DNA of 64,000 nucleotides from Swaminathania salitolerans (GTDB taxonomy: Bacteria; Pseudomonadota; Alphaproteobacteria; Acetobacterales; Acetobacteraceae), in the NCBI RefSeq assembly GCF_025994315.1, contig NZ_BAQE01000032.1, one strand, 5' to 3'. Both the position numbers and the translations under genes were made by a program. The notes under the pieces are model-generated. The model was not told the origin of the DNA. It did not search any database and worked only from the letters and a program-made list of their open reading frames with translations. This document shows, in pieces, positions 43,172 through 53,802 of the stretch; position 1 is the stretch's first letter, and every line of letters begins with the position of its first letter.

Positions 43172-43894
43172 ATGGAACTCAAAGGCAAGGTCGCTGTCGT
43201 CACCGGAGGGGCCTCCGGGATAGGGCTCGCATCGGCTAGGGCGATGATCGCCGCCGGTGCGGAGGTCATTCTCGCAGACCGGAGTCGCGCTTCGCTCGAG
43301 TCCGCCGTAACGCAACTCGGCCCGGCGGCGATCCCGCTCGAAATCGATCTGCTCGATGCGGCGCAATGTGCGGGGTTTCTGGATCGTCTCCTCGCCCTGC
43401 GCGGGAAGATCGACATCCTCCACGCGAATGCCGGGACCTATATCGGGGGCGATCTGGCGGAGGCGGATCTCGATCAGATCGATCGTATGCTCACGCTCAA
43501 CGTGAATGTCGTCTTCAAGAATATCCGCAGCCTGGTGCCGCATATGCGCGAGAATGGCGGCGGGGATATCGTCGTCACCAGTTCGGTGGCAGGACATACC
43601 GCCGTTCCGTGGGAGCCTGTCTATTCCGCCTCGAAATGGGCCGTACACAGCTTCGTCCAGACCATGCGGCGTCAGCTGATCAAGGACGACATCCGTGTCG
43701 GATCCGTATCGCCCGGCCCGGTCATCAGCGCGCTCCTTGCCGACTGGCCTGAGGAAAATCTCCGCAAGGCAAAGGAAAACGGCGCGCTCATCGAGCCGGA
43801 AGAAATCGCCGAGGCGGTTCTGTTCATGCTCACGCGCCGACGTAACGTGAATGTCCGCGATATCGTGATTCTGCCGCGCTGCTTCGATATCTGA
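43172..43894 (+). CDS. Ribitol 2-dehydrogenase-like short-chain dehydrogenase
   Basis: A 240-residue SDR. NAD site TGGASGIGLASA with an Asp (ADRS) at the end of the second strand points to NAD+. The active site has the S-Y-K set (TSSVAG and YSASKWA). Segments HANAGTYIGGDL, WEPVYSASKWAVHSFVQTMRRQ, ADWPEENL and the end VNVRDIVILPRCFDI closely recall ribitol 2-dehydrogenase of enteric bacteria, which oxidises ribitol to D-ribulose. The ATG at 43172 follows AGAAGAGG. It is in an operon with the ROK gene. Confidence 0.8.
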   Translation: MELKGKVAVVTGGASGIGLASARAMIAAGAEVILADRSRASLESAVTQLGPAAIPLEIDLLDAAQCAGFLDRLLALRGKIDILHANAGTYIGGDLAEADLDQIDRMLTLNVNVVFKNIRSLVPHMRENGGGDIVVTSSVAGHTAVPWEPVYSASKWAVHSFVQTMRRQLIKDDIRVGSVSPGPVISALLADWPEENLRKAKENGALIEPEEIAEAVLFMLTRRRNVNVRDIVILPRCFDI

Positions 43895-43975
43895 GCAACC
43901 CCTCCCGGACCGCCGGTTCGGTACGCTTCCTGCATCCGGTCGGGCGCAGGGGCTTGGGGGCGTAGCGGACGAACG

Positions 43976-44003
43976 GGGCGGAGGATGGAAGGCTCCTCCG
44001 CCC
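43976..44003. terminator. Hairpin between convergent SDR and AI-2E family genes (possible terminator)
   Basis: A perfect 10-bp stem GGGCGGAGGA / TCCTCCGCCC with an 8-bp loop sits between two converging genes. There is no clear T-run on either side, so its action as a terminator is uncertain. Confidence 0.45.
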
Positions 44004-44035
44004 TGTCACCTGCGGCATCCGGTTATCGCCACCGA

Positions 44036-45148
44036 TCAGCCATCCTGCGAAACCGGCGTTTCTCCCATGGTCGAGGCCGTACGCATGTCTTCCGCGAGTG
44101 GGGCCGTTGCCTTGTCCCCGATTGCGAGAAGTGCCGCGGTCAGTGGCGAGGCGAGGATCAGGCCCGGAACGCCGAGAATGGACCCGAATACCGTCTGCGA
44201 GAGGATCGCCAGGGCGGGCGGCATGTGCACGGCATGACGCTGGATGAAGGGGGCCAGGACGTTCCCTTCCAGAAACTGGATGACGCAATAGAGACCCGCG
44301 ACCATCAGGCCGGTGCGCGTCCCTTGCGACAGGGCGATCAGCACGGCAGGGATCGCCCCCATGATCGCGCCGATATAGGGAATGAAGTTGCACAACCCCG
44401 CCACGACCCCCAGAGCCATGGCGAGAGGAACGCCCAGGATCGCAAGACCGATTCCCGAGGCGAGACCGACGGCGAGCATGTCGAAGGCCTGGCCGATGGT
44501 CCATGACCAGAGCGTGTTGCCTGCCGAGAGAATCAGCTTGCGGGCGAGCGGTCGGTGACCTTCGGGCACGAGCCGCAGCATGCCGTCGACATAGATGGCG
44601 GGCGACATCGCGAAATAGAGCCCCGCGATAAGGATGACGGCGACGGTGCCCAGCAATCCGAAGGCGCTGCTCAGGATTCCCGTCACGGAATTCGCGAGAC
44701 CGGCGCCGAAGGACGGACCGCCTCCCTGCTCGTTGCCGCCCAGGGATTTCGGCAGATGATCGAGGGCGAACTGGCCCCAGCTCGTCGTGCCCATCCGGGA
44801 GCGCAGCTGCCCGTATTGCGTGATCAGGGCCTGTTTGAGCTTGACGAACTGGTCGCTGATCTGCGGACCGCTGAAATAGATCAGGGTGACGATGGCGGCA
44901 AGAATAACGAGAGCGACCAGACCGACGGCCAGCTGATAGGGGATGCGTGCCTTGTCGCGCAGAATGCGGGCGAGTCCATGCAGAACCACGGCGAACAGCG
45001 TGGCTGCGAAAACCACCATCATCACATCGCCGAGCAGCCAGACGGCCAGAACGACGATCGTGACGATCAGGGTAAAGCGCAGGATGCGAAAGATGGGTGA
45101 GAGTTCGTGGTGCGGGGCGTCCGTCTTGGCGGGCTGGGAGTCTGGCAT
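44036..45148 (-). CDS. AI-2E family transporter (UPF0118 membrane protein)
   Basis: A protein of about 370 residues with roughly eight membrane helices. It shows the family pattern of N-terminal helices, a soluble central segment (FVKLKQALITQYGQL) and the conserved NFIPYIGAIMGAIPAVLIAL and LEGNVLAPFIQRHAVHMPPALAI stretches. Members export diverse small molecules or ions; AI-2 export is proven only for TqsA. The ATG at 45148 is preferred to a TTG 12 codons upstream. Confidence 0.9.
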   Translation of the reverse strand: MPDSQPAKTDAPHHELSPIFRILRFTLIVTIVVLAVWLLGDVMMVVFAATLFAVVLHGLARILRDKARIPYQLAVGLVALVILAAIVTLIYFSGPQISDQFVKLKQALITQYGQLRSRMGTTSWGQFALDHLPKSLGGNEQGGGPSFGAGLANSVTGILSSAFGLLGTVAVILIAGLYFAMSPAIYVDGMLRLVPEGHRPLARKLILSAGNTLWSWTIGQAFDMLAVGLASGIGLAILGVPLAMALGVVAGLCNFIPYIGAIMGAIPAVLIALSQGTRTGLMVAGLYCVIQFLEGNVLAPFIQRHAVHMPPALAILSQTVFGSILGVPGLILASPLTAALLAIGDKATAPLAEDMRTASTMGETPVSQDG

Positions 45149-45193
45149 GGGGTCCGGTTCTCGTTGATCGGTTTTGGGGGTCAACGGCCAGGG

Positions 45194-47086
<1,893 letters not shown>

Positions 47087-47202
47087 AGAGATTTCCCCGG
47101 CAGTAAGGACGCGTTTTGATGCCAAGCGGACTATCAGGAAGTCCGGTTTTGCTCTAGGGGAGGGGCGTTCATAGCACTTCTTTTTTGAGCAGGAGGTCTC
47201 TC

Positions 47203-47625
47203 ATGGCCGTGGAACGCACCCTTTCGATCATCAAGCCCGACGCCACCCGCCGCAACCTGACCGGCAAGATCAACGCCGTGTTCGAGGATGCCGGTCTGCG
47301 CATCGTCGCGCAGAAGCGCATCAAGCTCACCGAGGACCAGGCCAAGGCGTTCTACGCCGTTCATGCCGAGCGTCCCTTCTATGGCAGCCTGGTGTCGTCG
47401 ATGCTGGCCGAGCCGGTGGTCGTGCAGGTGCTTCAGGGTGAGAACGCCGTTGCGCATCACCGCGAGGTGATGGGTGCCACCAATCCGGCTCAGGCAGCCG
47501 AAGGTACCGTTCGCAAGCTCTATGCCGAGAGCATCGAGGCCAATTCCGTGCACGGTTCGGACAGCCTCGAAAATGCCCGCAACGAGATCGCGTTCTTCTT
47601 CGCCGAGACCGAAATCCTGCCCTGA
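47203..47625 (+). CDS. ndk: Nucleoside-diphosphate kinase
   Basis: A 140-residue NDK of standard length, from MAVERTLSIIKPDA to a C-terminal FFAETEIL. The phospho-acceptor His is in VHGSDSLENA, and NAVAHHREVMGATNP precedes it. It transfers the gamma-phosphate of ATP to NDPs by a ping-pong mechanism, balancing NTP pools. A strong AGGAGG at 47191-47196 fixes the ATG at 47203. It is monocistronic with a good terminator. Confidence 0.98.
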   Translation: MAVERTLSIIKPDATRRNLTGKINAVFEDAGLRIVAQKRIKLTEDQAKAFYAVHAERPFYGSLVSSMLAEPVVVQVLQGENAVAHHREVMGATNPAQAAEGTVRKLYAESIEANSVHGSDSLENARNEIAFFFAETEILP

Positions 47626-47680
47626 TCCAGCCGGATCCCGCCCGGTGGCCCGGACTGGCGCCATACGAGCGACGGAAAGA

Positions 47681-47710
47681 GGGGCGGTCCTGGCGACCGT
47701 CCCTTTTTTT
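47681..47710 (+). terminator. Intrinsic terminator after ndk
   Basis: A 9-bp stem GGGGCGGTC / GACCGTCCC (one G-T wobble), loop CTGGC, followed by seven T (47704-47710). Confidence 0.92.
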
Positions 47711-47813
47711 GTCCTGAGTGGGCCGGGTATGCGGTCTTCTTAACGAAGAAATAAGCCGGGTCGGGTAATCTTCAGAACGGTCGGCGTCACCCCTTTCCCG
47801 TTTTCCGGTGTCG

Positions 47814-47842
47814 TATCCCGCTGCTATCCCGCTACCATCCCG
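47814..47842. repeat. 11-bp tandem repeat, about three copies
   Basis: TATCCCGCTGC, TATCCCGCTAC and CATCCCG follow one another in the 47711-47944 spacer between the ndk terminator and the next gene. Nothing else is recognisable in that spacer. Confidence 0.65.
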
Positions 47843-47944
47843 GGGCCGTCATGGTGGGCCCGCGGGAGAAGGGGAGCGTCTTCCGCTGCCGGATCGCCGG
47901 GGGGCGGTGAAGAACGTCATTTCCAGGGAGAATAGTGTCGCGAT

Positions 47945-48466
47945 ATGGGGGCAGACGGAAAATCCGGGGCGCATAGCGCCCGTATCATCCCTTTTCCCGG
48001 CCATCGGACCGGTCGTGCGCGCGACGTTTCAGCGCATTCCTGCGACAGGGACCGCGTTTCGGGTCATACCGGATCCGACGAGCATGAGATGGAGGACCCG
48101 GGCCTGATCGTCCGGAGCGAGGATGGAACGCCACTCAGCAAGATCGGTATGGCGGGGCGGGAATGCTGTTTCGTTCTGCGTCCGCACACCGACAGGGTGC
48201 GTATCGTCGTGCCGGAGACCGGAGACGCGCTCATCCTGTCGAGGATCGAGAAGATCGTCATCTCCGAAACCGATGGCGTCTCGGAACTCAATGGCGGGCC
48301 GGACGCCCCGGGGCCGTCTCCTTTCGCGGATGGAATGCACTGGCAGGACGGAAGCGGCACGCTCGTTCTCGTGCGCAAATCGCCCCATCAGGTCGGTCTT
48401 CTCTCGATATGCTTCAGGGAGGATGTCATCGACCTGCCGGAGAAAACCCGGAACGATCCCGGGTGA
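47945..48466 (+). CDS. Hypothetical protein
   Basis: A 173-residue reading frame without a recognised domain. The third codon positions are strongly G/C, especially from residue 49 on, which supports real coding. The N-terminal part (SARIIPFPGHR) is basic and may be disordered; the rest looks like a compact beta-rich domain with two adjacent Cys (ECCFVLRP). The start is uncertain: ATG 47945 has AGGGAG 14 bp upstream, and ATG 48089 is an alternative. It converges on the Hint-domain gene. Confidence 0.5.
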   Translation: MGADGKSGAHSARIIPFPGHRTGRARDVSAHSCDRDRVSGHTGSDEHEMEDPGLIVRSEDGTPLSKIGMAGRECCFVLRPHTDRVRIVVPETGDALILSRIEKIVISETDGVSELNGGPDAPGPSPFADGMHWQDGSGTLVLVRKSPHQVGLLSICFREDVIDLPEKTRNDPG

Positions 48467-48556
48467 TCTCCCGGGGATAGCACTCCTCCATCCGGATTCC
48501 CCCGATCGGAGGCGCCGGAAGAGACGACCCGCCCCGATGAGGGAAACAGGCCGATA

Positions 48557-48590
48557 GAGAAAACGGGACGCCCGGCGCCAAACGGGCGTC
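48557..48590 (-). terminator. Intrinsic terminator of the Hint-domain gene
   Basis: On the minus strand, GACGCCCG / CGGGCGTC (8 bp, 8-nt loop) is followed by CCGTTTTCTC, 5 bp after the stop codon. Confidence 0.7.
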
Positions 48591-48595
48591 GGAGG

Positions 48596-50716
48596 TCAGG
48601 CAGCCAGAGCGCCGGTCGGAAGTGCGCTATAGGGGCCGCATGCCTTGATCGCCACCGCCATCATCGTTCCGTCCAGCTCGGTTTCCCGGGCGAGCTCTAT
48701 CTTCGCAGCGCCTGAGGTCCAGCGCATCTGCGCCGTTTCGACCGAGTTCCAGCCCGGTAGCGTGGCGTCAACCAGATGAGAGGTGAGGGTCTGCGTCTCA
48801 TGGGCGTCGAAGAGCGTGATATCGCCGACCAGAACCCCGAGCAGGCGTCTGTCGTCGACAAATCGTCCCATCGTGTCGCAGGGTCGGGCGGAGCGCGAAA
48901 TCAGGGTCGCGCTCGTGACACCGGAGGGGAGGGCGAAGAGCACGTGGCTCCCTGTACGGCGATGCGGGAAAAGGAGCGTTCCATCGGCAAGGAGGAGCTG
49001 AAGCCGCGGTTCGTCGCATAGTGCGAGCCTCCCGGAGTCCGGCGCGCCGTAAAGCATGGACGCACGATCCGCGAGTGCACGATGGATCGGCTCCACGAAG
49101 TCGCGCCCGGTCGCCAGTGGCAGCCTGTCGGAACCGGCGCTTGCGCGGCTCGCCGGGAGATGGAGAGCAGCGATGTCGGCATTGGCAAATTGCGAACGGT
49201 TGCCGCTGTCGAGATAGCTCTCGGTCAGGGCGTCCTCCGCCCAGATCGCCTCATGCTCGGCGAACTCGACGTGATAATAGGTATAGTCGCCGATCGAGCG
49301 GTCGATGACGATCGAGCGGTCATTGACCAGCATACGGGCCGGGACGAGCTTGCCTTCGAAGACCATGCAATGCTCCTGCGTGACCAGAAGATCCCGTGAC
49401 GGGATGCCCTCGGCCAGTGCGCCGGCACGGAACCGGACGAGCCAGTTCTCTTCGGGGACCGGCTGGGTCTCAACCGTGATATGACGATGCCCCACCCACA
49501 GCACCGGCCTCGGACCCGACAGGGTTTCCACCAGATCTCCCCGGGTCAGATCCTCGACGGCCACGTCGCCGGTCGTTCCGCGGATCATGGTTCCGGCGGC
49601 GAAGCACGTCGTATAGAGCGTGCGACCGGTTCCGTCATCCTGCAGGGCGTAGCCGAGGGTCGAGGCATTCCTGACGGCCAGAGTATAGCTGTTTCCGTCG
49701 ACCGTCTGGAAGGTGATGCCGGACGTCGTGCGGATTACGTTCCTGATCGACGATTTCGGGATGGCTGTCAGATCGATGGTATCGCCCGCGGAGAAACCCG
49801 AGATGACATTGGTCGGCATCGTCGTGCCGTTGACCACGAGATGGGCGCCGTCTCCATCGAGACCGATCGTGCCCGAACCGGCCGCGCCGTTGAGCACAAG
49901 GGTGCCGCCCGCCGAAACGGCGACCTGGCCGTCGATGCGTGCACCTGAGGTGACGGTGATACGAGCGCCCGAAAGTGCCTGAACGTTCGAGAGGGCCGCA
50001 CCGCTGTCATAGATCAGGCTGACATTGCTCGATGCGACATACAGACGCGGGTCGGCATAGGCGCTACCGAATTCGACGGTGCCCCCGCGGGAGGTGAAGG
50101 TCGTGTTGTTGCTTGCCCCGGTTGCCGCGAGATAGACCTTGCCGCCGTCGACGGTGGTGTAGTTCGTCACGCTCCCGGAGCTGACGAGCAGCGTTGCGCC
50201 TGTGCCCACTGTGACCGAGGATGCGACGGCCCCGCCGGCAAGACGAACCGTCGCGCCGCTTCCCGAGAGGCTGCCGCTCGTGAAGCTGGCACTGGTCCCG
50301 AAGGCGTTCACCCAACCGTCCGCTGCAACGGTGACCTGTGTCAGTGCGCCGCCATCGAACCAGCCGTCATAACCGGCATCGATCTCGCCGCCGCTGGAAA
50401 CCGTCGTTCCGCTCAGGTTTCCGCCCTGGCTGACATAACCGTAATTACCATCGGTAATACGGCCACCGCTGAACGTTGCACCGGAAATCACGTTAAAAAA
50501 ACCGTCGATCCCGACGCTCGCGGCGGCGCGTAGAATGCCGCCGGCGCTGATCGTGGTCGATCCCTCCACACGGGCACCGTCCAGCGCAGACAGCACGCCG
50601 CCGGAGAGGATGACGGTATCGTCCGTAACGCCGCCGGAGGATACGACCAGGGTGTCTCCCGACACGACACGCGGATTCGAGGTGGTTTGACCGGAATTAA
50701 CGGTTTTTATTGTCAT
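48596..50716 (-). CDS. Repeat protein with C-terminal Hint (Hedgehog/intein) domain
   Basis: A 706-residue protein. Residues 1-360 are imperfect beta-helix repeats of AidA/adhesin type (patterns such as VSSGGVTDDTVILSGGVL), rich in Gly, Ser, Thr and Val. A Hint_2-type domain begins near TCFAAGTMIRG: the nucleophile Cys in CFAAGT, VEDLTRGDLVET, and the block B-like VTQEHCMVFEG with its conserved His. Hint domains self-cleave via a thioester at the Cys. No signal peptide or C-terminal beta-barrel is seen, so the export route is unknown. This architecture recurs in acetic acid bacteria. Confidence 0.85.
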   Translation of the reverse strand: MTIKTVNSGQTTSNPRVVSGDTLVVSSGGVTDDTVILSGGVLSALDGARVEGSTTISAGGILRAAASVGIDGFFNVISGATFSGGRITDGNYGYVSQGGNLSGTTVSSGGEIDAGYDGWFDGGALTQVTVAADGWVNAFGTSASFTSGSLSGSGATVRLAGGAVASSVTVGTGATLLVSSGSVTNYTTVDGGKVYLAATGASNNTTFTSRGGTVEFGSAYADPRLYVASSNVSLIYDSGAALSNVQALSGARITVTSGARIDGQVAVSAGGTLVLNGAAGSGTIGLDGDGAHLVVNGTTMPTNVISGFSAGDTIDLTAIPKSSIRNVIRTTSGITFQTVDGNSYTLAVRNASTLGYALQDDGTGRTLYTTCFAAGTMIRGTTGDVAVEDLTRGDLVETLSGPRPVLWVGHRHITVETQPVPEENWLVRFRAGALAEGIPSRDLLVTQEHCMVFEGKLVPARMLVNDRSIVIDRSIGDYTYYHVEFAEHEAIWAEDALTESYLDSGNRSQFANADIAALHLPASRASAGSDRLPLATGRDFVEPIHRALADRASMLYGAPDSGRLALCDEPRLQLLLADGTLLFPHRRTGSHVLFALPSGVTSATLISRSARPCDTMGRFVDDRRLLGVLVGDITLFDAHETQTLTSHLVDATLPGWNSVETAQMRWTSGAAKIELARETELDGTMMAVAIKACGPYSALPTGALAA

Positions 50717-51153
50717 TTCTGGCTCATTCAGGGATAGTCGTCACTATATGGAGCATAGTCGTTAATGATCTGTCATCATAAATTACATAAGGTCGCATTC
50801 GGATTCGAGTTTTAACGATAATATAATGATTACTTCTGCGAAAGCGCCTGCGAATCGTGCTTCGCAATTCCCGTTGTTTCGCCGATCTGTGTTCGCTTTT
50901 GTCTTCAACCCGGAATTGGACCGCGGTGCGAGAGGTCAGGACAGTATCCCGGGGCCAGTATCCCTGGATTAGTATCAGACGGCGCAAGCGATCTCTCCAC
51001 GACATCTCGCGCGCGACGCGACGACCCTTCCGCGCATCGTGAAGCGCGCCGCGATGCCGTATCGTCCTCCCATGGTGTCCCTGCGGGTCCACTGGCTGGC
51101 ACAACAGGAAAATGCTACCAAGGCGGGAGTGAAACGTTCCGACAGGGAGAGAA
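50717..51153. other. AT-rich divergent spacer upstream of the Hint and GT2 genes
   Basis: 437 bp with no credible gene. 50740-50850 is markedly AT-rich and probably holds the Hint-gene promoter. A 14-bp degenerate triple repeat (ACAGTATCCCGGGG, CCAGTATCCCTGGA, TTAGTATCAGACGG) lies at 50941-50982. The rest shows nothing I can name. Confidence 0.5.
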
Positions 51154-52167
51154 ATGAACGCTGGCGAGATTCATCGATCCGGCTCCGCCGAGGCCCCCGC
51201 GCGTCAGTCGCCGGATCGCCCGCCGCGCGTTGCGGTCCTCGTGCCCTGTTACAACGAGGAGATCACGATCGGTGCCGTGGTGCGCGACTTGCGGGCAGCG
51301 CTCTCCGATGGCGATATCCATGTCGAAATCCACGTCTATGACAATAATTCGACCGATGGCACGACGGAGGCGGCGCGCGCCGCCGGAGCGCTGACCCGCA
51401 GAGAGCGGCTTCAGGGCAAGGGACATGTGATCAGGCGGATGTTCGCTGATATCGAGGCCGATTTCTATCTCCTGATCGACGGGGACGGAACCTATGAGGC
51501 CGCGGCCGCACCCCGGATGCTGGACCTCGCGCGCACGGATGGGCTCGATATGGTGACCGGGACCCGTCGTCACGAGGCGCGCGCGGCCTATCGTGCCGGT
51601 CACGTGCTGGGCAACAGGGTTCTTACAGGTCTTGTCGTCGCTCTTTTCGGGCGCGGCCAGTCGGACATGCTCTCGGGCTATCGCGTTTTCAGCCGTCGCT
51701 TCGTCAAATCCTTCCCGGCCCTCTCCTCGGGTTTCGAGACCGAGACGGAGCTGACCGTTCACGCCCTTCAGCTCAATATGGCGGTAGGCGAGGTGGAAAC
51801 GCGCTATGTCGAGCGCCCCGAAGGATCGTTCTCCAAGCTCAGCACCTATCGTGACGGGTTCCGCATTCTCGGCACGATCGTCAATCTCCTCAAGCAGGAG
51901 CGACCGTTCCTGTTCTTTTCGGCGATCGGCACGATCTGCGGCATTCTGGGTCTGCTCGTCGGGTCCAGGGCCATCCTCGATTTCATGGAATTCCATCGGG
52001 TGCCGCATCTGCCGTCCGCCGTGCTCGCGATGGGGTTCGAGCTTCTCGCTGCCCTGTCCTTTGTGTGCGGTCTGATCCTGAACAGCGTTGCGCTCGCCCG
52101 GCAGGAGGTCAAGCGCCTGAGCTACCTCTCCTACAGGGCGCCCTTGCGGGAGTGGTCCGGATCTTGA
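51154..52167 (+). CDS. Family 2 glycosyltransferase, membrane-anchored
   Basis: A 337-residue GT2 of the dolichol-phosphate-mannose-synthase type. The N-terminal catalytic domain has VLVPCYNEEITIG, YDNNSTDGT and the metal-binding DGDGTYE. Two C-terminal membrane helices follow (about residues 245-275 and 285-315), as in GtrB/YkcC-type enzymes that charge undecaprenyl phosphate with a sugar. The next gene encodes a multi-helix DUF2142 protein overlapping its stop; together they may add a sugar to an envelope glycan. A GAGAG site precedes the ATG. Confidence 0.88.
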   Translation: MNAGEIHRSGSAEAPARQSPDRPPRVAVLVPCYNEEITIGAVVRDLRAALSDGDIHVEIHVYDNNSTDGTTEAARAAGALTRRERLQGKGHVIRRMFADIEADFYLLIDGDGTYEAAAAPRMLDLARTDGLDMVTGTRRHEARAAYRAGHVLGNRVLTGLVVALFGRGQSDMLSGYRVFSRRFVKSFPALSSGFETETELTVHALQLNMAVGEVETRYVERPEGSFSKLSTYRDGFRILGTIVNLLKQERPFLFFSAIGTICGILGLLVGSRAILDFMEFHRVPHLPSAVLAMGFELLAALSFVCGLILNSVALARQEVKRLSYLSYRAPLREWSGS

Positions 52168-53579
52168 GCCTTGCCCGTCGCGTTGCGCGGCTCTGGACCG
52201 CAGCCCTTCTGCGCCCGGTCCTAGTCTATGTGCTCTTTGCCGCCCTCATGAGCCTGTCCTGTGTCGTCCTGACACCGCCCGGCCAGACACCGGACGAGCG
52301 CAATCACCTCGCACGCATCACCCAGATATCGAGGGGGCATATCGTCGGCACGAAGCTCGGCTCCATCGATGCGGGCGGAGAGATCTCGCAGAGCTTTCCG
52401 CTCGAGTTCGAGATGCTCGACGATCTCAGGGGGCATGCCGAGCGGCAGACGGACCTGCAGGCGCTGCACCGTCTGGCGTCCCGCCCCTGGGTCTTCGAGC
52501 AGAGCTGGGTCTCCTTTCCGAATACGGTGATCTACGCGCCCTTCACCTACATACCTGCAGCCATCGTCACCTTCATCGCGCGTCACGCCGAGCTGAGCAT
52601 CGTCGTGACGGATTATGCGATCCGTGCGGTCAACGCGATCGCGAGTGTTACCCTGACCGCCTGCGGTCTTGCCCTGGCGCGCAGGGGTACGCTCTTGCTG
52701 CTCCTTCTCGCATGTCTTCCGATGACGATCGCTCTGGGGGCATCGTGCTCGCAAGACGGTATCCTGTTCGGAGTTGCGACCCTTGCGACCGGATTGATGA
52801 CCCGCCTCGACCCGCGGGACCGGGATTGCACCGGCAATGCCATGCTGTGGGGAGGGCTTGCGCTGTGTTTCGCCCTTCTGGCCGTCAGCAAGCCTACGCT
52901 GCTTCCATGTGCCCTGATCGCGTCTGCTCTTTCTGTTCGCGGTCGCAGGGTGAGGGGCTGGATGCCTCTCGCGGCGGGTGTCGCTGCGCTGTCCCTGTGG
53001 ACGATCGTCGGCGTACGACCGGCCAAGATGCAGTTCCATGCCGGTCTCGGCGTCTCGGATGGCGGTCAGATCGCCTATCTTCTGGCTCATCCCTTGCGTA
53101 TTCCGGCTCTCGCCTGGGACACGCTTGCCTTTTCCGGCCACGATCTCGTCAGGCAGTTCGTGGGCGTGCTCGGTTGGCTCGATACCAGTTTTCCCGATCC
53201 CTTTTATACGGGCGTGTACGTCGTGGGGGCGGCGGTGCTTTCGATTCCGCTATGGGCCTGGTTTTTCGCACCCGGAGAGCGGCAGGATCCGCGTGTGTCC
53301 GCTGCGGTTCTCTCCTGTGTGATGCTCGCCGCCGGATCGGTGTTCTTTCTGCTCTACCTCGTCTGGACACCGGTCGGGTCACCGCGGGTGGAGGGCGTTC
53401 AGGGGCGCTATTTTCTCCTGATCGCTCCTTTTCTCGCGCTGCTCTTTCCGGCCCAGCCCGGAGCGGGGCGTCTCCTGCGCAGCGCAGCGCTCCATCAATG
53501 CGTCATGGTGTTCGCCTGTGCGCTTCTCGCACTCGATACGGCAACGCTCACGGCCGTTCTCATGACACGCTACTGGTAG
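52164..53579 (+). CDS. DUF2142 multi-spanning membrane protein (possible GT-C glycosyltransferase)
   Basis: About 471 residues with some ten or more membrane helices. The first extracytoplasmic loop contains TPPGQTPDERNHLARI; an acidic D-E motif in this loop is typical of DUF2142 and of GT-C enzymes that use polyprenyl-phosphate sugars. It probably uses the product of the overlapping GT2 gene. The start is not certain: TTG at 52164 overlaps the GT2 stop as TTGA and has GGGAG upstream, while GTG at 52152 is an alternative. Confidence 0.75.
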   Translation: MSLARRVARLWTAALLRPVLVYVLFAALMSLSCVVLTPPGQTPDERNHLARITQISRGHIVGTKLGSIDAGGEISQSFPLEFEMLDDLRGHAERQTDLQALHRLASRPWVFEQSWVSFPNTVIYAPFTYIPAAIVTFIARHAELSIVVTDYAIRAVNAIASVTLTACGLALARRGTLLLLLLACLPMTIALGASCSQDGILFGVATLATGLMTRLDPRDRDCTGNAMLWGGLALCFALLAVSKPTLLPCALIASALSVRGRRVRGWMPLAAGVAALSLWTIVGVRPAKMQFHAGLGVSDGGQIAYLLAHPLRIPALAWDTLAFSGHDLVRQFVGVLGWLDTSFPDPFYTGVYVVGAAVLSIPLWAWFFAPGERQDPRVSAAVLSCVMLAAGSVFFLLYLVWTPVGSPRVEGVQGRYFLLIAPFLALLFPAQPGAGRLLRSAALHQCVMVFACALLALDTATLTAVLMTRYW

Positions 53580-53776
53580 GTCTCTCCCGAAGGACGGGAC
53601 CGGACTGCGCGAGAGGGAGAGATCCCGGCGGGATGCGCCGGAGGCGGGAAGGGGGAAGGCGCCTTGCGGATTCCCCCCCCAGGTGTTTCTTCCTTAGCCT
53701 TTCGCCTGCGCTCCGGGCTGGCCGTGGGTGCCAGGGCGCCGGGTTCGAGGGGCGGATCAGGATGCCCGGTCGGGGC

Positions 53777-53802
53777 GTTCGATCAGGGCGTCCGATCAGG
53801 GC
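53777..53802. repeat. 13-bp direct repeat at the purN stop
   Basis: GTTCGATCAGGGC and GTCCGATCAGGGC are adjacent, and the purN stop codon (minus strand, 53796-53798) lies inside the second copy. The rest of the 216-bp spacer from 53580 shows no feature. Confidence 0.65.
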
